From positions 150,062,941 through 150,126,940 of the forward strand of contig NC_090320.1 in NCBI RefSeq assembly GCF_040869045.1: a DNA stretch of 64,000 nucleotides. The letters run 5' to 3'. The notes under the pieces were generated by a model, which made no database searches, was not told where the DNA came from, and saw only the letters and a program-made list of their open reading frames with translations. Of the stretch, positions 11,809-24,400 are shown in pieces (the first letter of the stretch is position 1; the number at the start of each line of letters is the position of its first letter). Source of the stretch: Eurosta solidaginis. Lineage: Eukaryota; Arthropoda; Insecta; Diptera; Tephritidae. The translations under genes and the position numbers were made by a program.

Positions 11809-12660
11809 GTTAGGTTAGGTTGAGGTGGCTGCCCGAGGGTACACTTAGGCCAGTGATATTAGACCCGTTGCGATACCACGAATAAACATCATTGCCTTAG
11901 GTTGTACACGTGATGGGATGTTTTAGGATCCCATTTTGGCCAGGGTTCCTTCGATATTCGAACTCCCGGCGCGCCGCCCACGCCGCAACCGCCGGTGTTC
12001 TCACTTTAAAAAGCTTGATTTTTCTATTTAAAAAAATATTTAGGAAAGGGTTTGTTTGTATGTATTTAACAAAATCAACGTGCTGGCCATTTTGCCTCAA
12101 GATCTCGCAGACCGTTCAAAGATTTTCAGGAGTAGCTTCTTGGTGAGGGATTGTTCCTCGTTCGCTTACTCCAGAAAGGCTTCGAACCTAACCCCGGTCT
12201 TTGGAATTGGTACTGCTCCGTCTGCTGAAGAGAAATAGAGATACATAAAATAGTCACACTTTTGTCTGTATATCTCGTGCAAAACGTAGTTTCACATAGG
12301 GTTAACTCCTAATAACCGTCACGAACACAATTCCTTTAAATAATTTATTGCTCCTTGGCGGCCACGCACAAAGGTGACTTACGGTTGCTACTAATGGTCT
12401 TTTAATACTCATGACTCTCGTGGCACAGGGGGCCTCCAGTTGTTTCAGCTATTTTTAAGAGCTATTCCCGATGTGCGAACAGTAGCAATCCCGACCACCA
12501 GTCTCTAACACACCTCCTGACCGTCACACCATATGCCAGCACAGAAGCTATAGGACTGCGACTTCGAACTCATACCTTCGTTGACATCACTTTCCTAGAA
12601 GCTCTAGGTGTAGCTGCGAAGACTTTCCAACGGATGCTTTTATCGCGCTATGCTGCCGAG
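11809..12660 (-). mobile_element. Palindrome spacer with a LINE 3' end
   Basis: 852 bp not shared between the arms. On the minus strand it ends, against the left arm, in CAACCTAACCTAACCTA after a block (GGCCTAAGTGTACCC) resembling the 3' end of the LOA element at 10200-10266, so it is probably a 5'-truncated LINE copy. No RT or endonuclease motif is present. A 67-codon minus frame (11897-12100) is not recognised. How much of the spacer belongs to the LINE is unclear. Confidence 0.5.
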
Positions 12661-14218
12661 CTACACCAGAGAAATGACCTTGAAATATTAGGGAGTGACT
12701 ATTCGGCCAAAGATGCCGCCCTCGAAATCATAAGCAGTCTAAGTGGATGTCATTGCGTAATGGGTGAAAATCGGCGCATCTACATAATTAAAATTTTACA
12801 AGGACCCTGGTAAAAATTTTTAAAATATAGACCAAAATTTGCAGACGTTTGCGTTCACAACATTGATTTCAATAGTCTTCGTTAAATCAAAACGATATTT
12901 TAGAATGAAAGTCGACCGATTTTAAGTTGAAGGATGTTAACTTCTGTTTTCCGGCCTTACGATATAAGAGCTCATTATGGATGACCGCGTAACTTCAGAT
13001 TAGTTCGACTGTCCACTACGTTAGGGAGTAGCACACACGGTCCTTAGTTCGACTGTCTTGGCGAAGCTTTTCCTTCACCATTTTGAGTGTTCTTGCGAAG
13101 GACAAAGCCTCACCTGGTAAATATATGTACCTACGTATTCACATTTGTAAAAGGAGCCGTAACATGTAGGTGATATTTGAACTTAGTTGATAGTCTATAA
13201 TCAATGTGATTCACTCCAAGGGACTAGTTTTGGATAAGGCCGCCAACTTTAGGAAATCTCAAACCCGGAGTTTGGGATTTGAAGGATTAAGTGTGAAAAT
13301 CAAAATTTACATTTCAGATGCTATTGTATAATTTCGCAAATACACAATAGATGTTTGAATGTAGCCCAAGTGATTTTTCAAACCCTTATACGTACATATA
13401 TCTTCAATTTAAGTATGAGATAAGAATCATTTCAAAGGAGTGAGTATGCCCCTAGAACCTACTAAACGATTTTGCGTCACTGATTTCGCTTATTCTTTCA
13501 GCCAAACGCAATATACATTTTTTTTAAACTCGGCACCGTTTTTTTGTTAATTTGCTTTTTTTAACAACTTGAGGACAATTTGAAAACATGTTCGCCTTGG
13601 GTATTTTATTTGAATTCATTGTTCATTATTAATTTTTTGAAAAAAATATGCAAAGTGAGCATGTAGATTTATTATTTAACTTTTATTTTAGTGTTTTGTT
13701 TTAATAACTTGGTGAATTGGGTGATGCAAAGTCCGTGTTAAGCTGACATCGAAAGCGCCGGTTTTTTTAAATAACTTTTGATCAGTTAGGAAGAGTTAAA
13801 TTTCGCAATTAGTTTCTTATAACTGGCAGTGATGCGCATCCGTTGATGCCACTTTCGACCATATCCGACCAATTTTCGACATGAACAATAAATGGCCTAA
13901 ACAGTCTTAAACGAATAGAAAATATAGTAACGCGCCGGACACCGCCGCCACCGCCGCGACGATATGTTTGATATTCCGCGGCGGTGTATATCTCTACTGT
14001 AGACGTACTAAACGCGCAAACTGCGCTGAAGAGCATCCATCAAATATAATAAATGCACCAAGTACATCCAACAAAAAGAGGTTATTAAAATCATAACCCA
14101 ACAAAAGTGCTCGATGAAGCAAGCAAAGTCCATCTATATTTCACAACTTTCAAGTACCTACATCATCAACTTCAGCCTATGCCGGTATGACTGCTCGAGC
14201 CACCAACTAAAAGACTTA
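12661..14218 (+). repeat. Right arm (inner part) of giant I-LINE palindrome
   Basis: Inverted copy of 10267-11808; symmetric ends are CTACACCAGAG here and CTCTGGTGTAG at 11798-11808. It contains a GC-rich CCG-repeat stretch near 13935-13985. It flows without a break into I LINE coding sequence at about 14200. Confidence 0.85.
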
Positions 14219-15065
14219 AGAGTGTACGAAAACTGCTGCTATAAGCAGCATAAGACCATCGGCTACATACCTAGCCAGCGAAAAATTAACGCCATCCATC
14301 ACTATGGTAAATCAAACCAACAACTCAGTTACAACCCCCATCGATATCACAACTACAAAGTCCTCAGCAACCCCAAGCAAACGTTTAGGCACGCCTCTCC
14401 ATACAGCCACAAATTCATTATTAAATACGGCAAATAATACATCTCTGCCATCATTATCAAATTTTCTCTCTCCCATTACTTTTCTTACACAACAACTAAT
14501 CCAAAATAATGATTATTATACTAAAAACACGGAATCTCAGGATTTCGATATTGATATACAGTAATTAGTCCTCTGATCTACAAATATACCAATATCATTC
14601 AACATTTTGCAATGCAATATCAAAGGACTATATAACAACTTGAACTTAAGCTCCTAATCAACGAACACCATCCTTATTTCATACCTTTGCAAGAAACACA
14701 CTTGCCTTTCAATAAATCTATACATATATCAAACCGATATGTCAGTTATTTCTCAAATTTGCCACAGAACAACTCAAACAAGCAAGGAATCGCTGCTATC
14801 ATTCTCAAAGATATTCCACAAAAGCATATCCACATATAATCTCCATTGGCAACAATAGCTATTGAAATCAACCTCTGTGTAAAATTTACTGTCATATCCA
14901 TGTAGGTCCCATCATCGTAGGCGATATGAACGCATGACTCCAATAACAAAAGAGAAGTATTAGAGGACCTTATTCTCTCAGAGAACTTAATCGTTTTGAA
15001 CGACAACGCTCCAACACATTTCTCCACACGAAGAACCTTCACGGACGTAGATGTTGCTATGTGCA
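14219..15065 (+). pseudogene. I-clade LINE, ORF1 end and endonuclease start
   Basis: ORF1 C-terminus in two frames (up to 14564, ending in an acidic DFDIDIQ tail) followed by ORF2, whose start resembles I-type endonucleases (ILQCNIKGL near 14615; LQET-like block near 14690). A CCHC-like Cys/His cluster may precede it (about 14180-14230). The gypsy element interrupts it at TGCA (15062-15065), and the LINE resumes at 21492. Multiple frameshifts; nonfunctional. Confidence 0.75.
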
Positions 15066-15924
15066 AGTTAAGCACTAATAACTGCTGGTCACCCACGTAA
15101 AAGGTTCTGCTCTCTGATGCCCTCCATCTAGTGAATATGACGAGCATACAACCATACACCATTACCAAAACCTGTTAGGCAAGTGAACATAGAACGCTGT
15201 GAGAGTGATCACTGTAGTTAACAGCGATAACGACATCATCTCATAATACTTTACATCCCAGTAGTTGTAAAGCAAGTGCGAACCAATTGCCGTGACAGCG
15301 ATCAGTGGATAACAACAGCAAAGACATTATTCGCATAAACCTAATTGTTGGAGAACAGTGATTGCATACGACTTAAGCTGGAGACATTGGTGCTTTATCG
15401 GTAACCGTATCGGTAACCTTTTAACAGCTGATTCGACCAACCTTATGAGAATCAATGCAATCGATTATTGGTGCCGCTAAAGTCGTAACCGTATCGTAGC
15501 CAACCAATTGGGTTTTGGTTTACCGTCGTAACGATAAACAGCTGATTACGTTAGGGATACGGATACAGCGATACGACATACGGCACCAATGACTCCAGCT
15601 TTAACATAACCAATAGTTCGAAAACAAGCGTGGGCGAACTAATGTGAGAGCGATCAGTGCATTTAACAGCAAACGACTCCAATAATAGTTTGATTGAATA
15701 ATTGTGAGAGCAAACAGAGCAGCCGGCAGCGAAATGTGACAGAGAGCGAGGTTCAGCTCTTTCCAATTAGAATTAACAGCAGTGCTGGTTGTTGCAAATA
15801 GACCAATGGGCAGATCACTCCGGTTGTAAAAAGGAAACAATATTTTAAGAGCTTTTTGTAAAAACACTTTAATTTAATAAAGTTTATAATTCAAGTAATA
15901 ATTGTGTTGAATAAACTTATAATT
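15066..15924 (+). repeat. 5' LTR of gypsy element (contains a MITE)
   Basis: 859 bp, of which 225 bp is a MITE and 3 bp its duplicated target. The remaining 631 bp aligns to the 617-bp 3' LTR, the 14-bp difference being a single deletion in the 3' copy. Confidence 0.9.
15376..15600. mobile_element. MITE with AGCTGGAG inverted termini, TTA duplication
   Basis: 225 bp with ends AGCTGGAGACATTGGTGC and, inverted, AGCTGGAGTCATTGGTGC, flanked by TTA (15373-15375 and 15601-15603). The empty site survives in the 3' LTR as CGACTTAACATA, which proves an insertion. A 3-bp TTA duplication fits the PIF/Harbinger superfamily. It encodes nothing. Confidence 0.85.
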
Positions 15925-15935
15925 GGCGCCCAACG
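15924..15935 (+). promoter_or_regulatory. Primer binding site, tRNA-Lys
   Basis: TGGCGCCCAACG directly at the 5' LTR end, its first T being the last LTR base. It is complementary to the 3' end of tRNA-Lys, as used by gypsy. Confidence 0.8.
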
Positions 15936-16393
15936 CATTAAAATTTCGGATTTCACGAAATACTGAAAAGCTAAAACAAACACGTGAATATTGCTGTTTG
16001 CTGACCAAAAAGGAACCCGTCCACAGAAGAGCTTAAACCACGTTTTTCATTTTGCTTAAAATTGAATGATTTGGGACGAAAACATGAAAATCTAACCATT
16101 GCTGAAAAAATCACTGAGTTCTACCAATTTTTGAAACACCTGCTGTGTGGTATCTTACGGCCTTGGCTGACCTTTGGAAAAATTATCTTTATGAATGTAA
16201 CAAACTAAAGCACATGCTTAGAGAAAGTAAATTACGTAAGTGACTTGCTCAGTGCCTTTTTTCTTAATAAATATATTTAAATACTATGATCATCATTGGA
16301 ATTCAATGTATTTTCGAAACCTTTTTATAAATTTAACTTGATTTGTGATTGAGGTATATTATTATACCGGGTTTTTGCGCGGTCAATACTTTA

Positions 16394-17719
16394 ATGTGCG
16401 ACGAAGATTTAGCGAGCCTTTTAAATAGGTTAGTTCTGAAAGATAAAGATCTACCAAAAATGAATACTGAGGAGTTAACTGCTATAGTAACAGCTGCGCT
16501 ATCAGCCGCCTTAAGCTCACAAAAAGAGGAATTCGACAAAAAGTTGAACGAAATCTCAAAAAGATTTACAAGTACGTCGACAGCTAACGTAGAGAGTTTC
16601 GAAGAGGTTAGGATTTCAGGTACCGTGCGTTGCGAGGAAACTCTTGACCTAGTTATATCTTTGCCTGAATTCGATGGTAGGCAAGAGACTTACGTCTCAT
16701 GGAGGCAAGCCGCACATACGGCCTATAAATTATATGAACCTTATGATGGAAGCGCTAAACATTATCAGGCAGTGGCCATTATAAGGAATAAAATTAGAGG
16801 CGCTGCAGATGCTGTTTTAGCGTCTTTCAACACTGTTCTTAACTTTGAGGCTATAGTGGCAAGATTAGATTTCACGTACGCTGATAAGCGGCCAATATAT
16901 TTAATTGAACAGGAGCTAAGTACCTTGAGGCAAGGAAATCTGACAGTGTTGAATTTCTACGACGAAGTCGAAAGAAAGCTTACGTTGCTTACCAATAAAA
17001 CTATCATGACATATGAAAGTCATATAGCTAACTCAATAAATGATAAATATAGGTTAGATGCATTACGTGTTTTTGTCTCTGGCCTTAGGAAGCCCCTTTG
17101 CGATATACTCTTTTCCACTCGTCCAACAGAGTTGCCTTCCGCTTTGGCACTTGCCCAGGAAGTAGAAGCAAATCATGAACGATACATGTTTGCATCAAAT
17201 TACTCTAAACATCTTGAGGACAAAGACCGGGGTCACCCTTCAGTTAAGAGGATAAATGATACCAAGAACAACCAAACAGAATCACGTAGCGGTCATAAAA
17301 ACCCCTACCTCCAAAACAGACAAGAAAATTGCAATCTTTCGAGTAATAATAGAGATCAGGGCACTGAACCAATGGACATAGATCCATCCACATCTCGTCT
17401 CCGCTGCTCAATGAAGTTCGAGCACCACAATCCCACAGGAAATTTTTTACAACAAAATAAGTCCCAAAATATACAAACCTCTAATAATCGGCAAATCCCT
17501 TTTAATACAGGCAATCACAGTCAACAAGTTAAACGACCTCCTGTATCAGATAGAAGTACTGGCCCAAAAGTCCAGATAATCCACCACATATCAGATACAT
17601 CGGAAGATGTAGAAACAAAAACTTCGTACGATAGTATTGTGGAACGGGAAGTCGAAAATATCGACGAAATTAATTTTTTAGGGAGGGTGCCCAGCTCCCT
17701 TGGGTCAAACGAACAATAG
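16394..17719 (+). CDS. gag: Gypsy gag
   Basis: Open frame of about 440 codons. I place the start at the ATG at 16394; the ATG at 16460 (AAAAATGAAT) is an alternative. It encodes the structural Gag polyprotein of a gypsy-type element: a coiled, charged N-terminus, then the conserved capsid region with LPEFDGRQETYVSWRQA (about residues 95-112) and the LRQGNLTVLNFYDEVE block, then a hydrophilic Asn/Gln-rich C-terminus. No CCHC knuckle is seen, which is usual for the errantivirus group. It ends at TAG 17717-17719 and pol continues in the -1 frame. It is the only intact long frame of this element. Confidence 0.75.
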   Translation: MCDEDLASLLNRLVLKDKDLPKMNTEELTAIVTAALSAALSSQKEEFDKKLNEISKRFTSTSTANVESFEEVRISGTVRCEETLDLVISLPEFDGRQETYVSWRQAAHTAYKLYEPYDGSAKHYQAVAIIRNKIRGAADAVLASFNTVLNFEAIVARLDFTYADKRPIYLIEQELSTLRQGNLTVLNFYDEVERKLTLLTNKTIMTYESHIANSINDKYRLDALRVFVSGLRKPLCDILFSTRPTELPSALALAQEVEANHERYMFASNYSKHLEDKDRGHPSVKRINDTKNNQTESRSGHKNPYLQNRQENCNLSSNNRDQGTEPMDIDPSTSRLRCSMKFEHHNPTGNFLQQNKSQNIQTSNNRQIPFNTGNHSQQVKRPPVSDRSTGPKVQIIHHISDTSEDVETKTSYDSIVEREVENIDEINFLGRVPSSLGSNEQ

Positions 17720-20271
17720 GAGCTGAGGGCAAAGAGATAAAAATGTTAGTGGACACAAGAGCTTAAAAAAGCTATATAAAGCCCCTTACTGAATTAAAAG
17801 GCATTGTGCCTTTAACGAGACCGTTCGTAGTTAAGTCAGTTCACGGCGAGAGCCAAGTAGGGCAAAAATGTAAAACTAACTTGTTTGGCATAACTTCGGA
17901 TTTTATAATATTATCAAACTTGATATACTTTGACGCGATAATTGGGCTTGACCTGCTAACGCAAGTCAACGCAGTCGTGGACCTTCAAAAAGGTGAAATA
18001 GTTCATGATTTTGGAATCGAAAAATTATTTTTTATAAAAATTGATAACATTAATGCTTTGAAAGTTGAACAGGAAAGCGTACCTCTTGCAATAAGGGGGG
18101 ATTTTTCAAATATGATTAAAAAAAAGGTCACAGGCTTTCGCCGATCCCAATGAATCTCTGCCCTATAACACAAATGTAGTTGCTAGGATTCGCACAAAAC
18201 ATGAAGAACCGATTTATTCTAAAATGTATCCTTATCCAATGGGGGTAGTTGACTTTGTTAACAATGAAATAAAAGAGCTTTTACGAAATGGCATTATAAG
18301 ACGATCTAAGTCTCCCTACAATAACCCCATTTGGGTCGTGGACAAGAAGGGCGTTGATGAGTTTGGCAATAAAAAAAGCGTTTGGTGCTAGATTTTCGCA
18401 AACTGAACGAAAATGCCATTGACGACAAATACCCAATACTAAATGTCATTTCGATTTTATCAAATATGGGACTTGCACAATACTTCACAACCCTTGATTT
18501 GAAGTCTGGATTCCACCAGATCGAGCTCGCTGAGCGAGACAGGGAAAAAACAGCCTTTTCCGTTAGCAACGGAAATTATGAATTTTGTAGGCTACCTTTC
18601 GGATTAAAAAACGCTTCGAGTATTTTTCAAAGAGCTATAGACGACATCTTAAGGGAAAAGATAGGAAAAAGCTGCTTTGTTTACGTGGATGACGTTATTA
18701 TTTATTCCGAATCTAAAGAACAACACATTAAAGACATAGACTGGGTCTTGAAGAGTCTATGTGACGCTAACATGAGGGTGTCAGTCGACAAATCCAAATT
18801 TTTTAAAACTGAAACAGAGTATCTCGGATTTATTGTATCAAGGGGTGGCATTAAGACGTGCCCAGATAAAGTTAGCACAATGCTGAACTTCCCAACCCCC
18901 GAAACCTTGTACGGTCTCAGATCCTTTCTAGGATTAGCAAGCTATTATAGATGCTTCGTGAAAGACTTTGCCAGTATTGCCAAACCATTGACTGATATTT
19001 TGAAGGGGGAAAATGGAAGAGTCAGCGCTTACAGATCCAAAAGAGTGAAAATATTTTTAAATTCAAAACAACACCAAGCATTTGAGACACTTGAAACACA
19101 TTTTAGTATCGGAAGACGTAATGCTCGCTTACCCCGATTTTAAAAAACCATTTGATTTAACTACAGATGCGTCCAACCATGGCCTGGGTGCTGTTCTTTC
19201 TCAGGAAGGCAGACCAATAACTATGGTTTCCAGAACCCTAAAAGACAATGAACTTCACTTTGCCACTAATGAAAGGGAGCTTTTGGCCATAGTCTGGGCA
19301 CTAAAAAACCTTCGTAACTATCTTTATGGCAGATACACTAAAACATATGTAACGGACTTTTTGACCCGAATGATCAGCTGGAAATAATAGCTACGGAGCA
19401 TAATCGTGCACACCGTGCAGCACAGGAAAATGTTAAGCAAATATTGAGGGACTACTTTTTCCCAAAGATGGAAAACAAAGCCAAAGAGGTTGTGGTAAAC
19501 TGTAGGATCTGCTCTAAATCGAAGTACAATAGGCAACATCGGAAACATAAAATAGCAGATACACCCATTCCACTATACTCAGGAGAGATCCTGCATATTG
19601 ACATTTTTGCTACCGACTCAAAGTATTTCTTAACTTGTGTAGACAAGTTCTCAAAATTCGCAATCGTTCAGACCATAGCGTCGAGAACAATTTTGGACAT
19701 AAAGCCCCAATTAATACAAATTTTGAACATTTTTCCAAAAGCAAAAACTGTTTATTGTGACAACGAAAAATCGTTGAATTCAAACACTGTCAGACAACTT
19801 CTTTCCAATAATTTTGGTATTAATATCGTCAATGCTCCACCTTTGTATAGCTGCTCCAATGGTCAGGTAGAGAGGTTTCACAGCACTTTAATTGAAATTG
19901 CTAGATGCCTGAAGTTGGAAAGATGTATTGATGACACGGTGGATCTAATCTTGCTATCAACCATTGAATATAACAAAACAATACATTCTGTTACTAAAAT
20001 GAGGCCAATATACATATTTAGATCCACCATTGATGAACCGAATAATGAAATATCTGAACGTATTAGATGTTCGCAACAAAAAGAGCTCACAAGTCACAAC
20101 AAAAACAGAACAGAGCGTGTTTTCAAGGAAGGAGATAAAGTTATGGTAAAAAGAAATACTAGACTAGGTAATAAGTTAGCACTACTTTATGAGGAACATA
20201 CAATTGAAAAAGACCTAGGGAGTACAGTTTTAATTAAAGGGAGGGTGGTCCATAAAGACAATTTGAAATAA
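17720..20271 (+). pseudogene. pol: Gypsy pol (protease, RT, RNase H, integrase), broken
   Basis: Protease: the active site reads DTR where DTG or DSG is expected (~17752-17760), followed two codons later by a TAA. RT follows frameshifts in A-runs near 18120 and 18371; it has the LDLKSGFHQI block and catalytic YVDD at 18682-18693. RNase H begins TTDASNHGLGAVL (~19160) but breaks off near 19360, with about half the domain deleted. Integrase follows: HHCC finger (H-x3-H, CRIC; 19400-19520), then a D, D, E core (LHIDIF; YCDNEKS; GQVERFHST) and a C-terminal tail to 20271. At least three frameshifts or deletions; enzyme activity is not possible. Confidence 0.85.
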
Positions 20272-20862
20272 ATACTAGTCTGGCCGCATTTCTTCTTTGA
20301 AACTCCAATAACAGAAACCTAGACTTATTACAAAAAATAAAATTTTGCTACATCGAATTTTATGGTGACTAGGTAACTGAGCATTTCACGAATATTCATT
20401 TGCACTATGTAAAAATTCTGTACTTTGAAATTTTTGTTAACTATAATGAAATGGAAATTTATGTTAAGTTATAACGATAGTTAGTAGTTTTAAGAAAAAC
20501 CGACTTGGCAACCACGTAATTGCAACTTACTCACAAATACCAGCATATTAGAGCTCTCATGGATTTATCATACCGCTGCTAAACTGCTATTAAATTTCTC
20601 AATGCTCGACTACTCATTATCGTCGTGCTCGCTATCTGAGTCATTAACTTGTAACTCACTTCTGTTACAATCTATGTATGGGTCTGCGGAACTAATGCCA
20701 AAAGTAAAGATGACTCAAAGATATAACTCAACCTATTCTATGTGCAACACTGTAATTGCTCAGAAGTTTATGCAATAATATCGTTGTGATAACCTACCAA
20801 ACCAATCATACAAATTAAATTAATTTTGGCATTATTGTTGAGGATCGCGGACGTCCCTCATT
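20272..20862 (+). other. Region where gypsy env would lie; no env seen
   Basis: About 590 bp without a long frame. A gypsy-group env gene needs roughly 1.4 kb, so it has been deleted or was never present. Nothing else recognised. Confidence 0.6.
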
Positions 20863-20874
20863 TAGAAGGGGAGG
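20863..20874 (+). promoter_or_regulatory. Polypurine tract of gypsy element
   Basis: AGAAGGGGAGG ends one base or less before the 3' LTR; it is the expected plus-strand primer site. Confidence 0.7.
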
Positions 20875-21491
20875 AGTTAAGCACTAATAACTGCTGGTCA
20901 CCCACGTAAAAGGTTCTGCTCTCTGATGCCCTCCATCTAGTGAATATGACGAGCATACAACCATACAGCATTACCAAAACCTGTTAGGCAAGTGAACACC
21001 GAACGCTGTGAGTTAACAGCGATAACGACATCATCTCATACTACTTTACATCCCAGTAGCTGTAAAGCAAGTGCGAACCAATTGCCGTGACAGCGATCAG
21101 TGGATAACAACAGCAAAGGCATTATTCGCATAAACCTAATTGTTGGAGAACAGTGATTGCATACGACTTAACATAACCAATAGTTCGAAAACAAGCGTGG
21201 GCGAACTAATGTGAGAGCGATCAGTGCATTTAACAGCAAACGACTCCAATAATAGTTTGATTGAATAATTGTGAGAGCAAACAGAGCAGCCGGCAGCGAA
21301 ATGTGACAGAGAGCGAGGTTCAGCTCTTTCCAATTAGAATTAACAGCAGTGCTGGTTGTTGCAAATAGACCAATGGGCAGATCACCCCGGTTGTAAAAAG
21401 GAAACAATATTTTAAGAGCTTTTTGTAAAAACGCTTTAATTTAATAAAGTTTATAATTCAAGTAATAATTGGGTTGAATAAACTTATAATT
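20875..21491 (+). repeat. 3' LTR of gypsy element
   Basis: 617 bp, AGTTAAGC...TAATT, followed by the TGCA target duplication. It lacks the MITE present in the 5' LTR and has one 14-bp deletion relative to it. Confidence 0.9.
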
Positions 21492-24400
21492 TGCACAGCC
21501 GAAATTGTCAATAAATTAACGTGTACCACTCTTGATGAATTACATGACAGCGATCATTTTCCTCTAATAACAAAAATGACCTCAATCTCTCCTATACCAG
21601 TCGACCTGCTCCAAAATTTATTACAGATAAGGCAAATTGGGAAAAATTTCAAGTGGGTATAATCGATTTCTTATCCAATATTCCAATCTCAAATAATATT
21701 AATAAAGATGCAAGAGGAATACAAAAGCTCTCCGCAATGCTGATCATTACTCTTTACCGCAAACTCATTACAAATTACATAAAAAATAGTCCCATATTGG
21801 TCAGAATTATCTATCTTCCATAAGAGATGAGCAATGTGGTTTTTGAAATGTTTATAAAAGGTGTCGCTCAGACACAAACCTTTTAAATTATAAGGCAAAC
21901 GCCATATTTAAAAAGAAGCTTAAGGAAGCCAAACGGAAAAGGTTCGAAACCCTCCCTGAGTCTTTGAACCCTCAGTCCAATCTTAAGGAATTTTTTTCTA
22001 AAATCAAAACACTAACCGGAACGTTTACCCAGGTTTCAATAAAGGTTATTCAAACGCCCCCAGGAGCAATTTCTTCTCCGGAATATATAACAAACTATTT
22101 GGCGTCCACTTGGTTTAACTATTCCAACGACTCTAATTTCAATAATGAATTTTAAGGATCAAAAAAATAAGATGGTGATCATTACACCTGCAATCCTTTG
22201 AGTATAATTACCCAAGACTTGCAAAGTCCCATTACTTTCTTCGAATTCGAAACCACATTTTCTACAATGTCCGGGAAAACACCAGGTAGAGACAGGATCT
22301 CATTTCCAATGCTGAAGAATACTCCATCATCCTCTAAAGATCGCATAAATAGTCTATACAACAGTATCTTTTACCAAGGCGTCATCCCACAAGCATGGAG
22401 ACATGCCATTGTGGTGCCTATTCAAAAACCAAATAAACCAAGCACTGACGTCTAGGGTTACAGATCAATCAGCCTTCTCTCTTGCTTAAGCAAGTTTATC
22501 GAAAAAATTATATCCAAAAGAATAATTTGGTTTGCACTGAAAGACGGCTTCCTAAGCCCACATCAAACAGCATTTAAAGAAGGGCAAGTTACCATTGATG
22601 CTTTGCTGCTGTTCGAAGATTATACATCGAATTCCATTTCAACAAAAAATCATGTTTTTACCCTCCGCCTCGATTTTGAAAAAGCATACGATCGGTTTGG
22701 CATACACGTAGTATTAAGACAATTGGCAAGATGGAAAATTGGACCAAAAATATACAGTTTTGTAAAAGCTTTCCTGACCAATAGGACCTTAGCTGTCAGA
22801 TACAACAATAAATACTCAAATTCAAAACGGCTTTATAATGGAATACCTTAGGGTTCCCCCTTTCGGTGGTGTTATTTATAGTGGCTTTCGACGAAATTAA
22901 CAGTATACTTTTAAATTTTAAAATAATATCGCACATAACCTACACGGACGATGTAGTACTGTTTATCAAATCTATGGATCTCAACCTGGTTAGACACGAT
23001 TTTATTCAAATTCTCACAGCAATTTCCAATTGTACAGAAGCTTCAGGGGCATCCTTCGCATATAATAAATGTAAGACTCTACACTTGTGTAACAAGCGTA
23101 ACTCCCCGCAGGTTAGGGGGTTAGAATATACCTGCGGTAGGTATGCCTGTCGTAAGAGGCGACTAAAATACCAGATTCAAGGGGTTGTGTAGCGCAACCT
23201 TTTCAGGTTGCCAGCGCAATATATAGCATCTCCAAACCCAATTGTCAACCTCACTTTCGAGTGGCGAATCCCGTTTCACTAACAGGCGAGTCTCTGGCGA
23301 CCCCAAGCTCCTCATGGATCTTGCGGGTGGGGAGGGAGGGATGGCCTGAAGGCTTAATGTGGCCATATAAATCGTTCCCGAGATGGTCGGGCTAGCACCT
23401 CAATGGAGCTGTGTTACCGGAGCGTACCGGATCTGTATCCGGCAAAGGACCATCACATCGATAACACTCCCCAAAGCCTTCGGGGAGCAACCTTATCGCT
23501 ACAACAACAAATATTGAAAACTTTGACAGCGTAAGGAATAGTTTTCGACAAAAGATTTACATTTAGAGATCACTGTAAATATCTTAAGAGAAGAGCTGAG
23601 CAAACGACTCAATATTATATAATATCTACCATCGAAACATTGTTTGATACATCCGTCTACACTCGTCAATATCACAAAAACCCTCATCATTTCGAAGATG
23701 GATTACGGTTTACCAATATACGGGCAATGTGCAAGGGCAAACATAAAAATTATACTTCCACCATACCATGTGGCAGTAAGAAGGAGCATCCAAGCCTTCC
23801 CTACATCACCAATTGTGTGTATGCTTTCGGAGGCAGGCTTACCTTCAATACAAGAGCGCAACGCTTTCGCAACAATGAAGTTAATACCAAAGATCATTCA
23901 AAGCAATAATCCCCTGATTCGAAAAGTAGCAAAAACGCAAACAATAAAGAAACGACCTTCACGACATCCGTCCACAATAGCGAGATGTATATCAGCATCA
24001 AAAGAACTGGGAATCCACTTAAACATAAAAAATGTGGGTGTCAAAAGCCCTCTACCCTGGCAATCTCTGGAAAGCTTCATCTGGTCGAACTTAGCAAAAT
24101 GTCGGAAAAACGTAACAAGTCCAGAGGTATACCAACAACATTTCAATAAGACCGCAACAAACTTACAAAAAAATGATGGGAAAATACTCTACACAGACGC
24201 ATCCAAAACCAAATCCCAAACAGCGTACGCAGTCTTTTCCCCTTTTGCTCGACATATACGGCAGAAGCAGTTGCAATTTTAGAGGCAGTGGATACATACA
24301 GAACTACAGGTAAATTTGTCATATGTACCGATAGCCTCGCCACAGTCAACTCGCTTACCAACGCGAAAGTAAAAAACAACTTACTCAACGAACTTCGGTG

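Larger units (their letters stand above)
15066..21491 (+). mobile_element. Gypsy-type LTR retrotransposon (errantivirus-like), nested in the I LINE
   Basis: 6.4 kb flanked by a TGCA target duplication (15062-15065 and 21492-21495). LTRs start AGTTAAGC and end TAATT, as in the gypsy group. It has a tRNA-Lys primer site, gag, a broken pol and a polypurine tract; no envelope gene is visible. The LTRs differ at roughly ten positions plus a 14-bp indel (the MITE excluded), so the insertion is fairly young. It split the right arm of the palindrome. Confidence 0.9.

Noticed and set aside
12056..12238. 60-codon plus frame in the palindrome spacer
   Set aside because: Short and without motifs; overlaps another frame on the opposite strand.
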